From the NCBI GenBank assembly GCA_022749815.1, contig JAKIWV010000003.1, positions 284,048-348,047 on the forward strand: a stretch of 64,000 nt of DNA, in the 5' to 3' direction. The translations under genes and the position numbers were made by a program. Each line of letters begins with the position of its first letter. Position 1 is the first letter of the stretch. A model generated the notes under the pieces. It had not been told where the DNA came from and made no database searches. It saw only the letters and a program-made list of their open reading frames with translations. Positions 43,081 to 51,458 of the stretch are shown in pieces. The stretch is from Thermoplasmata archaeon. Lineage in GTDB: Archaea > Thermoplasmatota > Thermoplasmata > Lutacidiplasmatales > UBA184.

Positions 43081-43326
43081 TGCTTCGCGTCCGCCACCGA
43101 GTGAACTCACCCCTTCCGTAGAAGTCTCCTGGTGGGCCCGAGAGCCTCCCGGACCTCGGGTGCGACGCGGGCTCGCGTGCGGTCCCGATGGCGGGAGAGA
43201 GGTGCATGCTTGCCGATCGACTGCTATGGGCGCCCGGGCGGGGATACCGGACGAATTTATGTGAAATCGCTCGAGCGAGGGCATGAGTGCCCGGCGTGTG
43301 CTTTGAAAAGGGGGAAACGACCCACG

Positions 43327-44130
43327 TCATTCCTTCTCGGCCTCCAGCCAGAATCCAACGCACGGGATGTGGATCGGGCCTTCGCTCAACACCCTGGCGT
43401 GGAGATCCTCCAACCGGTCGCGATGCTGGTCCACAGAGAACCCCGACGCGGCCCATGGCACCGACAAGAGATACCACACCAGGGCACCCACATCGTAGAA
43501 CGTCATCTCAAAGTGTGCCTCCTCCGAGTCGCTGACCCTCAGGCCGGCACGGGTCACCTGCTCCTTGGCGAGATCCAAATCCCAGATCGGGCTTCGTGCG
43601 GAGGGCGCCGGCAAGTCAAGGAGACGGTAGAACTCCAGCAGCTCGTTGCAGCCCGTTTGCTCTGTGAGGAACACACCACCGCGGGCGAGGACGCGGGCAA
43701 CCTCTCGCGCGACGAATGCTTCGTTCCGATCTACGACGAGATGGAACGACCCATCCCGAAATGGAAGGCATCCTTCGGTGTCGAAACCCCCCTGCTGGTC
43801 GTTGTCGGGGGCTCCGGAAGTTTGAACGACCTGGATCCCTAGCGGGGCCAGCCGCCGGGCCGCGACGTGTACATTGGGCCCGTAGGACTCGGTGGCCACG
43901 CACCTCGGGGGATGCGGGCTGAAGGAGGCAAGGCGTTCACCACCGCCAGTCCCAAGGTCTAACAAGTCAGGAGATCTCCTGGCTCGTTGCCCAACTCGGC
44001 GCGTGTAGTCCCAAGGAAGGGAACCCTCCCGAAGTCGTCCCTGGTCCTTCAACCAACTGAAGTCCCAACCTCGGATGGGATGTCCGATCGCCTCCGCGAG
44101 AAGGTCATCTAGATTGGGAGAGCCAACCAT
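43327..44130 (-). CDS. SAM-dependent methyltransferase
   Basis: The 267-residue protein has LLDLGTGGGERLASF (motif I), ATESYGPNV, FDTEGCLPFRDGSFHLVVDRNEAF and LARGGVFLTEQ, a class I fold. It resembles small-molecule methyltransferases of unknown substrate. The frame stays open 67 codons further upstream, but ATG 44130 is chosen because TTAAGTG lies about 29 nt before it and MVGSPNLDDLLAEA begins the conserved part. It is a single gene. Confidence 0.75.
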   Translation of the reverse strand: MVGSPNLDDLLAEAIGHPIRGWDFSWLKDQGRLREGSLPWDYTRRVGQRARRSPDLLDLGTGGGERLASFSPHPPRCVATESYGPNVHVAARRLAPLGIQVVQTSGAPDNDQQGGFDTEGCLPFRDGSFHLVVDRNEAFVAREVARVLARGGVFLTEQTGCNELLEFYRLLDLPAPSARSPIWDLDLAKEQVTRAGLRVSDSEEAHFEMTFYDVGALVWYLLSVPWAASGFSVDQHRDRLEDLHARVLSEGPIHIPCVGFWLEAEKE

Positions 44131-44599
44131 TCGGGAGGAGGAGGTTCTCGAGGGGCACTTAAGCCCTGATAATCCCGCAAGCAGCTGGAGGGAGTCCCTC
44201 ATACGATCCGCTACCGGCGGGCGGAGCGCAGACGTGAACTTGATGGAGGTCGCGCTGGGTCGATGGCCTACGTCGACGGGCGCCGAGGTAGGGCATCGCT
44301 CCGATCCGGTGCCTGCGCCCTCTGATTCCAAGTCCCCCCGGTCGCTGCCCCTGCCGACCCGACGGAACTCGAATTCCGACCCGGCCCCGTTACAGCTGCG
44401 GATGTCTCCGGATTACACTGCGGGTCTATGACAGATGGCGAGGGCCAATCGGAACAAAGGCTCACGCCTAGACAAGTGCCATCGGGCGCCCCGCGCGGAA
44501 ATCCAGCCTTCTGGCCAGCCTTCTCCCGCAACGTTCTCAGTTGGTTGCACCACCGGGAAGAGCAAACGAAGATACGCCGAGTCCGATTGTCCCCTCTCC
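44131..44599. other. Intergenic region without a supported gene
   Basis: This 469-nt stretch separates a minus-strand methyltransferase from a plus-strand membrane protein. It contains the methyltransferase promoter. Its open frames lack recognisable patterns; the frame upstream of 44600 is Arg/Ser/Pro-rich and reads as noncoding. Confidence 0.4.
44156..44162 (-). promoter_or_regulatory. TATA-like box for the methyltransferase at 43327
   Basis: The minus strand reads TTAAGTG, centred about 29 nt before ATG 44130. Confidence 0.45.
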
Positions 44600-45100
44600 A
44601 TGGCCTACCCGCCTATGGAGTGGGTTGCGGGAGATCCCGTCTGGGCGAGGCGCTTCACGTTGATCGAGTGGGTCTCGGTCAGCCTCGGTGCCCTGATCCC
44701 AGTCCTCGTCTTGTGGACGTCCCTCGCGAGCCTCGGGGGAGGGACAGGTTTCCTCTTGGGGCTGGGGGGCCTAGCAGGCGTAGTGGGTCCCGCCGGGGCG
44801 GCCCTGGCGGGGATTCCCGTATCGTATGTTCCTCGTCGTCGTCCGGTGATCAGAAGAATGGGAATCTCACCGCACAAACTCCGGCTTGAGTATTCATTCA
44901 GAAAGCTCGAAAAGCCTTGGGATCGGGTGCGATGGCAGGACCCCCAACGTATCGAAGTCTACCTCTGGGCCGGGTCGGTTCAATTCCTGTTGACCGACTC
45001 CCAGGCGGCGCGAATTCGTGAATTTTTCCAGCACGACCGACCTCTGTCCAGCTCGATTCCCCTGCGGAACTCGTATGCGCCCTTGCCGACAAACAGGTAG
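44600..45100 (+). CDS. Membrane protein with a PH-like C-terminal domain
   Basis: The 166-residue protein has two membrane helices (about 22-42 and 48-72). A C-terminal strand-rich part follows (RRMGISPHKLRLEYSFRKLE, WDRVRWQDPQRIEVY, SVQFLLTDSQAARIREFF) that resembles bacterial PH-like domains. The frame is open for 55 more codons upstream, but ATG 44600 begins the protein-like pattern and a weak AGATACG lies about 28 nt before it. The function is unknown. Confidence 0.55.
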   Translation: MAYPPMEWVAGDPVWARRFTLIEWVSVSLGALIPVLVLWTSLASLGGGTGFLLGLGGLAGVVGPAGAALAGIPVSYVPRRRPVIRRMGISPHKLRLEYSFRKLEKPWDRVRWQDPQRIEVYLWAGSVQFLLTDSQAARIREFFQHDRPLSSSIPLRNSYAPLPTNR

Positions 45101-45309
45101 AGGATGCCCGCTCTTGTCTCGCCGGTGCCAGCCGTGACGCCGATTGGTGGAACGCTCGGGCATTCCGGGGGGGGAAAGGCCGAGCTGGCCATCACGGACC
45201 CTTCCGCCAGCTAGGGCACTAGAAGAATTGACCCGATGACAGAGAACCATCGCGATAGTCCCTGAGTTGGCTTCGCGACCGGCGGGACTTTAACAAATGA
45301 GAACAATCT

Positions 45310-45774
45310 TTAGTCAACGCTCGCCTTTTCGATCCGGATCGGAGTGCGCGGCCGGTCCTGGCCGTCGCGAGCGACTCCCGCGATCTTCTGAACGACTTCC
45401 TGCCCGCTGATGAGCTTGCCAAAGATCGCGTGCTTGCCGTTCAGCCAGGGGGTTGGCGCGAGCGTGATGAAGAACTGACTCCCACCGGTGTTCGGGCCGG
45501 CGTTCGCCATCGAGAAGATCCCGGTGCCATCGTGGCGCAGCGACGGATGGAACTCATCGGGGATCGTGTAGCCGGGGCCGCCCCGGCCGGTGCCCTCCGG
45601 GCAGCCGCCCTGGATCATGAACCCCGGGATCACCCGATGGAACGTGAGCCCGTTGTAATAGCCCTTCTGGATCAGCGAGAGGAAGTTCTTGGCCGTGGCC
45701 GGTGCCTTGTCTTGGAAGATCTCCGCGCGCATCGTGCCTTGGGTCGTCTGAAACGTCACCGTGGGGTTCGCCAT
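45310..45774 (-). CDS. Peptidyl-prolyl cis-trans isomerase, cyclophilin type
   Basis: Cyclophilins speed up proline isomerisation in folding proteins. The 154-residue protein has the catalytic arginine in FHRVIPGFMIQGG, GTGRGGPGYTIPDEF, FSMANAGPNTGGSQFFIT and the tryptophan in PTPWLNGKHAIFG. No signal peptide is present, so it is cytoplasmic. ATG 45774 lies 28 nt from CTATTT, supporting a leaderless start. Confidence 0.93.
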   Translation of the reverse strand: MANPTVTFQTTQGTMRAEIFQDKAPATAKNFLSLIQKGYYNGLTFHRVIPGFMIQGGCPEGTGRGGPGYTIPDEFHPSLRHDGTGIFSMANAGPNTGGSQFFITLAPTPWLNGKHAIFGKLISGQEVVQKIAGVARDGQDRPRTPIRIEKASVD

Positions 45775-45799
45775 GAGACCGGTCGTGCCTTCGGGGCGG

Positions 45800-45805
45800 A
45801 AATAG
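45800..45805 (-). promoter_or_regulatory. TATA-like box for the cyclophilin gene
   Basis: The minus strand reads CTATTT, centred about 28 nt before ATG 45774. Confidence 0.45.
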
Positions 45806-45825
45806 CCTGCGGACCCAGTCGACCT

Positions 45826-46251
45826 TCAGAGGAAGTGACGATGCACCGCGATCAGATAGATGACAAGCAGGATCGACACGATCGCGCCGAGGGAGAAGTA
45901 CGCGCCCGCCACCGCGTCGCTAAGGAAGTTCAGCGCGAAGATGATGATCGCCAGGACGAGGGCCCAGAGCCGTTGGTGCCAGAGACCGAGCGCCAGCCCG
46001 AGAATAATGAGCCCGAGGATCAGTAACACGATGCCGAGCACCGTCACCCCGAGGGTGAGCCCGAAGGCGGGTACGGTGAGGCCGAGCCCGAGTCCGAGGA
46101 CCGCGAGCAGCACGCCGCCGATCACAAAGAGCGCGCCGACGATGCCCATGAGTACCGCCAGAATGGAAACGCCAATCGGTCGGCTGGGCTGCGACGGGCC
46201 CGTGGCGTACATGTTGTAGGGCTGCATCGGTTGACCCGTCGGAGCCGACAT
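45826..46251 (-). CDS. Small hydrophobic membrane protein
   Basis: The 141-residue protein has a short Pro/Gln-rich N-terminus and then four membrane segments (about 26-58, 60-82, 84-108 and 112-135) rich in Leu, Gly and Ile. No family is recognised. A GTTTATCAA element lies about 36 nt before ATG 46251. It diverges from the zinc-ribbon membrane gene at 46412. The function is unknown. Confidence 0.6.
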   Translation of the reverse strand: MSAPTGQPMQPYNMYATGPSQPSRPIGVSILAVLMGIVGALFVIGGVLLAVLGLGLGLTVPAFGLTLGVTVLGIVLLILGLIILGLALGLWHQRLWALVLAIIIFALNFLSDAVAGAYFSLGAIVSILLVIYLIAVHRHFL

Positions 46252-46411
46252 GACTTTCCCCGCTGAAGGACTCCTGACTCCCGTTTGATAAACCTTCTGG
46301 CGGGGCGGTTCCCCGTCAGGGTCCGCAGCGACTTGTCCGCGGTTCGCCGCCGCGTTTTATAGCTTCGGCCCGCCCTACTCACGGCGGGCCCTTGTCGGCT
46401 CGCGATCCTCC

Positions 46412-46936
46412 ATGCACCGCTCGCTTGCACTCGTGGGGGTCGTTCTGGTCATCGGTGCGATTCTGGCCGTGGCTATCCCGTTCCTCGTGACCTCTGCGTT
46501 CCTGGACGGCGACGCGTTCTACGGCGCCGGACTCGTATTCCTCCTCGGTGTCGTGCTCCTCCTGCGTGGGGCGACAGCGCCCGATCCGACGGTGACGACC
46601 GTCGGCGGATTCCTGGGGAACCCTGTTGTCGACGAGTCCCGCCGGGCGGAAGAGGCGCTCCTGAGTCCGGCAGCCCGGCACGTCCGGTACGCGCCGGGGC
46701 CTCGGGAACCGGTCAACTGCCGCCACTGCTACACGATCATCCCGTGGGACGTCGTGGATTGTCCGCGATGCGCCCGGCCTCGGGAGTGCCGGAGCTGCGG
46801 GAAGCGGCTCTATTTCCTGGCGGGAGCGGTGCGTTGCGCCCCGTGCGTTCGGGACGAAACGTACTGTAACTGTCCCCGAGTCCGCCCCTCGGGCGTCCGT
46901 CCCAGCGGCGCACGGCGGCTCGGGGGCGGAGCTTGA
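46412..46936 (+). CDS. Membrane protein with cytoplasmic zinc ribbons
   Basis: The 174-residue protein has two N-terminal membrane helices (about 5-28 and 34-52) and a cysteine-rich cytoplasmic part: CRHCYTI with CPRCARP, then CRSCGKR with CAPC and CNCP. That is enough for two zinc ribbons. No function is recognised. TTTTATAG lies about 54 nt upstream, implying a leader of about 28 nt. The last codons overlap the RNase HI start. Confidence 0.65.
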   Translation: MHRSLALVGVVLVIGAILAVAIPFLVTSAFLDGDAFYGAGLVFLLGVVLLLRGATAPDPTVTTVGGFLGNPVVDESRRAEEALLSPAARHVRYAPGPREPVNCRHCYTIIPWDVVDCPRCARPRECRSCGKRLYFLAGAVRCAPCVRDETYCNCPRVRPSGVRPSGARRLGGGA

Positions 46937-47502
46937 CCGACCTCGAGTCACGACTTCCGCGGGGTCGCGTCGTTTTGCCCAGCGACGTTCACGTGCATTT
47001 TGACGGGGCCTGTCAACCGCCGGGTGGAGGGGGCGTCGCGACATACGGATTAACGGTGCAGGGTGGTGGGTTCTCCTACGAGGAGAAAGGGCTCGCCGTG
47101 CCGCCGGGGAGCCCCCGGGCGACGAACAACGTAGCCGAGTACGCCGGCGCCATCCGATCGCTGGAGTGGCTCCACGAGCAGGGGTACTCCGGCCCGGTCC
47201 GCGTGTTAGGGGACAGCCAACTCGTAATCCGTCAGATGAACGGAGAGTATCGAGTACGGGCCCCGCATCTCAAGGAGTATCAGGCACACCTGCGCCGGCT
47301 CGCCGATTCATTCGAGCGAATTGATTTCGTGTGGATACCGCGCGAGGCGAACGCCCGCGCCGACGAGCTCTCCAAAGAGGCCCTCGAGGTCGAGTGGCAG
47401 CAGGCAGGTACGGCCCGACCCGAAACGCCGGTCACTCCGAAAGCGGACGGCGACGAGTCGCCTGACAGGGACTCGGGCTCAGAAAAGCCTAAGGGGCACT
47501 AG
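46933..47502 (+). CDS. rnhA: Ribonuclease HI
   Basis: RNase HI cleaves RNA in RNA-DNA hybrids. The 189-residue protein has the four acidic catalytic residues in HFDGACQPPGGGG, NVAEYAGAIRSLEWL, VLGDSQLVIRQMNG and NARADELSKEAL. It lacks the extra hybrid-binding domain. The last 45 residues form a charged, disordered tail. TTG 46933 overlaps the stop of the zinc-ribbon gene (TTGA). Confidence 0.92.
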   Translation: MTDLESRLPRGRVVLPSDVHVHFDGACQPPGGGGVATYGLTVQGGGFSYEEKGLAVPPGSPRATNNVAEYAGAIRSLEWLHEQGYSGPVRVLGDSQLVIRQMNGEYRVRAPHLKEYQAHLRRLADSFERIDFVWIPREANARADELSKEALEVEWQQAGTARPETPVTPKADGDESPDRDSGSEKPKGH

Positions 47503-47708
47503 CCCCACCGCACTGTATACACGAGGGTTCGGCCCTCGAGGCCGGCCCGGGTCCGCGCGGCGTCCACGAACGTAGCGAACGCGGCGGCGGCTTCGGGGGT
47601 CAATCGGGGTCGCAGCCCGTAGCCCCTGGGCGTGCCCGAACCCAGGAATTTCCGGCGCGGCTCAGCCCCGGCGGCGAGCAAGGGTTCGGACCCCGCGATA
47701 GCGCTCAC
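47499..47708 (-). CDS. Small protein of unknown function, coupled to the gene upstream
   Basis: The 69-residue frame starts at GTG 47708, overlapping the preceding small gene's stop (GTGA). It ends by overlapping the rnhA stop by 4 nt. The sequence has an N-terminal basic part (EPRRKFLGSGTPRGYGLRPR) and an alanine-rich helix ending in a strand (RTLVYTVRWG). No family is recognised. The frame is open further upstream, but the coupled start is more convincing. Confidence 0.45.
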   Translation of the reverse strand: MSAIAGSEPLLAAGAEPRRKFLGSGTPRGYGLRPRLTPEAAAAFATFVDAARTRAGLEGRTLVYTVRWG

Positions 47709-47866
47709 CGGCGCGACCATCCGACGGCCCGCTCGATCATCTCGCGGTACGACGGGCCGATCGGTACCCTCGGAACGTAGGCCAGTGGAATATCGGGCTC
47801 GTACTCGGCCTTCGCAGGGACTCCCAGTGCCGCCAGCGGAATCGCGTCGGTCTTTTGCCCCGACAT
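47705..47866 (-). CDS. Very small protein (53 residues) upstream of a coupled gene
   Basis: The frame encodes 53 residues starting at ATG 47866 (MSGQKTDAIPLAALGVPAKA). It has a proline-rich middle (PDIPLAYVPRVPIGPSYREM) and a final helix. A TTTATGT element lies about 38 nt upstream, and the stop overlaps the next GTG. These signals and the proline spacing support a real gene. The function is unknown. Confidence 0.45.
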   Translation of the reverse strand: MSGQKTDAIPLAALGVPAKAEYEPDIPLAYVPRVPIGPSYREMIERAVGWSRR

Positions 47867-48064
47867 TGTCCTGCCCGTCCATTTGTCAGACGGATGTCGT
47901 ACATAAAGGGAATCGCTCCACGGGAAATAGGGGGGTTCAGCGGGTCCTTACCTCAGGAAATCCAGGCGGACGAAGCGCTGACGCCAGGGTGAAATCTCCA
48001 GTGGAACGAGGGGTTACTGCGACACGCGGATAGGAGAAGCTTCGAGGAGAATGCCGTCTGGCCT

Positions 48065-51000
48065 CTATCTGGGGCCCGGCGGCGTCCCCGCGTCGGGGCT
48101 GTCCGACGCCGGCACGATGCGTTGCAGCCGTTTCGGTCCGCGCCAGATGCCCGCCTTGCCGAGCGCGAGGGCCGCGGGAACGACGTACGTCCGGATCACC
48201 ATCGCGTCGAGGACGACCGCGAGACCGACGGCGAGACCGATCGCCTCGAGCAGCGTGAAGGTGCTGGTACCGAGGACCAGGAAAGCGCTCGCGAGGATCA
48301 CGGCCGCTGCGGTGATGACGCCCCCTGTGTGGGTCACCGCCCGCACAACCGGGCGGAGGGGCGTCGAGTCCCTCACCCTCTCCTCGCGAACCCGAGTCAG
48401 GATGAACACGTTGTAGTCCATCCCGAGGCCGAGGATCAACACGAACAGGATCGTGGGCACGAAGAAGAAGATCGGGGCTCCCTGGATCTTTCCGATCAGC
48501 AGGTAGGTTATCGCGTAGGCCCAACTGATCGAGAGCCCGATCGTGGCGAGCGCGACGGGCGGGATCGCGATCGAACCGAGCACGAGGAACAGGACGAGGA
48601 ACAGTCCAATGGTCGCGGCGATCGCCATCCGCTCGGTCGCGGCCGCCGTCTGGACCCCCAGGTCCTTGACGGTCGAGGCGGCGCCCCCGTAGTCGATCGA
48701 CCGGACCTCGGGGTGCGACTGCTCGAACAAGCCCAGCCGGCCCTCGATAACATTCAGGCTCGACACGGCGGCGTTCGAGAGCCCGTCAGAAGCGGGCGTG
48801 ACCGTGAACCACACCGTCCGTCCGTCGTTACCGACGTACTGCGGAAGAACGCCGCGGAGGGTGATGCGTTGAGCCGGGGGAAGCGTCGAGTAGTTGACCC
48901 AGGTCGACGCGGGGGCCCCTCCAATCCCAACGGGAGAATCCACAGTACTGACTCCTGACGTGTGATTCATGAGGCTCTGGATCGCCGCGACATCGGTGAA
49001 CTCGCCCGCGTCCGAAGCATTGCCGACGACCACGGGCCGTTCGAACGTCACGAGGATGATCGTCGGGAAGACGTAGCCGGGCCCAAACTGTTGTTCGAGG
49101 TGTTGGAGTCCTTGGGCGGCGGGCTGGCTGTTCGGCAACTGGGCGTAGAAATCGTACGAGAGGGGCACGTTCAATGCGACGTAGATGAGCGGCACCGATA
49201 CGAGGAGGATCACCGCCAGCACGGCCATCGGGTGACCCGTGGCGAGCGTTCCGGCTCGGGCGAAGTAGGTACGACCCTGCAAGGCCGCCGCGCGGCTGCG
49301 AGCCGCCTGCCGGGCGAATCGTTCTCGAGTGTACGGCCAGAACAGCCGTGGCCCCAAAAGTGTCAGCAGGGCGGGCGTGACGGTCAGAGCGAGCAGCAGC
49401 GTGATGAGGACGGAGACCGAAAGAGCGATGCCCCACTGGCTGAGCAGGGCAATCCCACTGAAGGCCATCGCCACGGTAGATACGATCACCGTCACCCCGC
49501 TGGTGGCGATGCTCTCGCCGGCCCAGGTCACCGTCGTGATCACGGCCTGCTTCGGATCGGCCCCGTTCACCAACTCCTCCCGGTATCGCGCAACGAGGAA
49601 GACCGAGTAGTCGGTTCCCACACCCAGCACGAACGTGTCTACGAGTGTGAGGCTCGTCACGTCGAAATGGGTCACGTACTTTCCGATGAGGAAAACGGCT
49701 CCCAAACCCAACGCCAGCGCGATCCCGATCGACGAGAACGTTACAAGCGGCGCCCCCGGGGCTCTGAAGTATAGTATCGTGATGAAAATCAGGACCAACA
49801 CGGTGAGCGGCAGGATGATTTGGAGGTTCGAGCTGAGCAGGTGATTCTCGTTCTGGTCGAGGTAGCTCGGCCCCGTCTGGTAGAATGTGAATGCGGCCGA
49901 TGGGTTGACCTGCTTTAGGACCGGCGGCACGATCGAGTTGATCCGCGCAAGGTCGTCGAACACGGGCGTCGAGCCGTTCGGCGCCGTGTAGCTGTCTGAA
50001 ACACTGAAGCCGACGACGATCAGCGTTGCGGTGCCGGCGGGGGTCGCAAACGCGGCGGTGAGAGAGGGAGGGATGGGCAGCGGGTACAACGAGATCGAGC
50101 CGTTCGCGATCGTTCCGGTCCACGTCGCTATGGCACCACTAGATCCTAGTCCTCTCGGGAACTCGTTCCAGATAAGGCCGAGCCAGCTCGGCGCGATGCC
50201 GGTTTCTCGTCCGAGGTACCCAACGGTAGCCGCATGAGTGGCGAGCTCGGTGGTGAAGTTCTGGATCACGAGCGTTTGAAGGGTGTAGAGTGAGAGGCTC
50301 TGGTTCTTCGCTCCGGTGATGAGCTGGGCGACCGCGCCCGGAAGCGCCGCCCGGGCCGATGCGTCGGCGCACGCCGCCACGTTGACGAGCGGGGACGCCG
50401 AAAGGCAGGCACCTGACGTCTGGTTGAATCCCGCCCCCGACGACGTGCCATTGTAGAAGGCGGCGAGGACGGCCTGCGCCGGAGCCGGTTGGACCGACAG
50501 CATGCCCCACGCTTGGTCGAACGCTCGCCAGTTGGCCTGGGCCGGTGGGACCGACCCATTCTGCACGAGATTTACCCAGTCGCTGACGTAAAGCGCCGGA
50601 GGGCCCCACACGAGGGCCGCCGATTGGTTTACCGCCGTGGGCAGGGAAGGGGAGGCGCCCAGCGCTCCGCCAAGGAAGCCGAGTGCCAATTGAGCCTCCC
50701 CCGCTAGGTAGCTTTGGTACGCGGAATAGAGCGAGCTCACGGAGGTGACGTCGACGAGCCGACGATCCGTGGCCAGCGCGTTTGTGATCGCGAGCACCGT
50801 CGGTTGACCAGCGGCGGTGCCCACCCCCGCCCCCGTCAGAAGGACGAAAGTGTTCGAGCCGTTCGCTTGACTCGGGAAGAGCCGTTCGATCTTGGTCTGC
50901 GCAATCACACTCGGTGCCGAGTCGGGGAGTGTGGTCGCTGAATTGGTCGTGACAGAGTTCACCTGCACAATCGCGGGGACAGCGATCACGAGCAGGAGGA

Positions 51001-51124
51001 CCCAGAAGATGATGGGATACCAAGGGTGACGGACGATCGTGCGCCCGAGGGCGCTGAAGACCCGGGAGCCGGCCACGGGTGGGCGACCAGCGTAGTCGAC
51101 GCCCTGCACCGATGGCTCCTCCAA
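48065..51124 (-). CDS. MMPL/RND-family membrane transporter
   Basis: The 1019-residue protein has the MMPL/HAE3 layout: a first membrane helix (about 30-55), a large exported loop (about 60-430), five or six helices (about 430-620), a second loop (about 665-840) and six final helices. Each half has the resistance-nodulation segments, for example GVGTDYSVFLVARYREEL and GLGMDYNVFILTRVREER, whose aspartates relay protons. Such proteins export lipids or hydrophobic compounds. TTG 51124 opens the frame; GTG 51109 is a good alternative. Confidence 0.9.
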   Translation of the reverse strand: MEEPSVQGVDYAGRPPVAGSRVFSALGRTIVRHPWYPIIFWVLLLVIAVPAIVQVNSVTTNSATTLPDSAPSVIAQTKIERLFPSQANGSNTFVLLTGAGVGTAAGQPTVLAITNALATDRRLVDVTSVSSLYSAYQSYLAGEAQLALGFLGGALGASPSLPTAVNQSAALVWGPPALYVSDWVNLVQNGSVPPAQANWRAFDQAWGMLSVQPAPAQAVLAAFYNGTSSGAGFNQTSGACLSASPLVNVAACADASARAALPGAVAQLITGAKNQSLSLYTLQTLVIQNFTTELATHAATVGYLGRETGIAPSWLGLIWNEFPRGLGSSGAIATWTGTIANGSISLYPLPIPPSLTAAFATPAGTATLIVVGFSVSDSYTAPNGSTPVFDDLARINSIVPPVLKQVNPSAAFTFYQTGPSYLDQNENHLLSSNLQIILPLTVLVLIFITILYFRAPGAPLVTFSSIGIALALGLGAVFLIGKYVTHFDVTSLTLVDTFVLGVGTDYSVFLVARYREELVNGADPKQAVITTVTWAGESIATSGVTVIVSTVAMAFSGIALLSQWGIALSVSVLITLLLALTVTPALLTLLGPRLFWPYTRERFARQAARSRAAALQGRTYFARAGTLATGHPMAVLAVILLVSVPLIYVALNVPLSYDFYAQLPNSQPAAQGLQHLEQQFGPGYVFPTIILVTFERPVVVGNASDAGEFTDVAAIQSLMNHTSGVSTVDSPVGIGGAPASTWVNYSTLPPAQRITLRGVLPQYVGNDGRTVWFTVTPASDGLSNAAVSSLNVIEGRLGLFEQSHPEVRSIDYGGAASTVKDLGVQTAAATERMAIAATIGLFLVLFLVLGSIAIPPVALATIGLSISWAYAITYLLIGKIQGAPIFFFVPTILFVLILGLGMDYNVFILTRVREERVRDSTPLRPVVRAVTHTGGVITAAAVILASAFLVLGTSTFTLLEAIGLAVGLAVVLDAMVIRTYVVPAALALGKAGIWRGPKRLQRIVPASDSPDAGTPPGPR

Positions 51125-51458
51125 GTTCGCGAACCCACCTCGAGCCGGAGGCTCCCTGGAGCCCGAAGTGTCGGCGCGGGGAGGTCGCGCTACGTCGAGG
51201 AAGAGGAGTCTATACGCTTATGCCCGTTCCTGAGCGAGTTTTGAGTCCAGGAATTATTTCCGACCCGGGCCGAAGGCGCTCCGCTGTTCCGAGATCTGAC
51301 CGGCGAGGGGGAGATTCCCGGAACGTTAATCCACACCCGGACCGTATTGCAAGAGCCGAGAAAGTCGGATGAAGAGTTGGCCCGTGGGACCACGACCCCG
51401 GACGAGGATCTGAAGGCCAGTCCAGGCTGTTCCTGGCGTTCTGGTTGGGGCACTGGAG
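51125..51458. other. Intergenic region between divergent MMPL and propeller genes
   Basis: This 334-nt stretch has AT-rich elements near 51205-51218 that could be a promoter for the MMPL gene. No convincing gene or RNA is visible in it. Confidence 0.35.

Noticed and set aside
43132-43842. Plus-strand frame with a CPAC motif upstream of the methyltransferase at 43327
   Set aside because: Most of it is antisense to the methyltransferase, and a single CxxC is not enough support.
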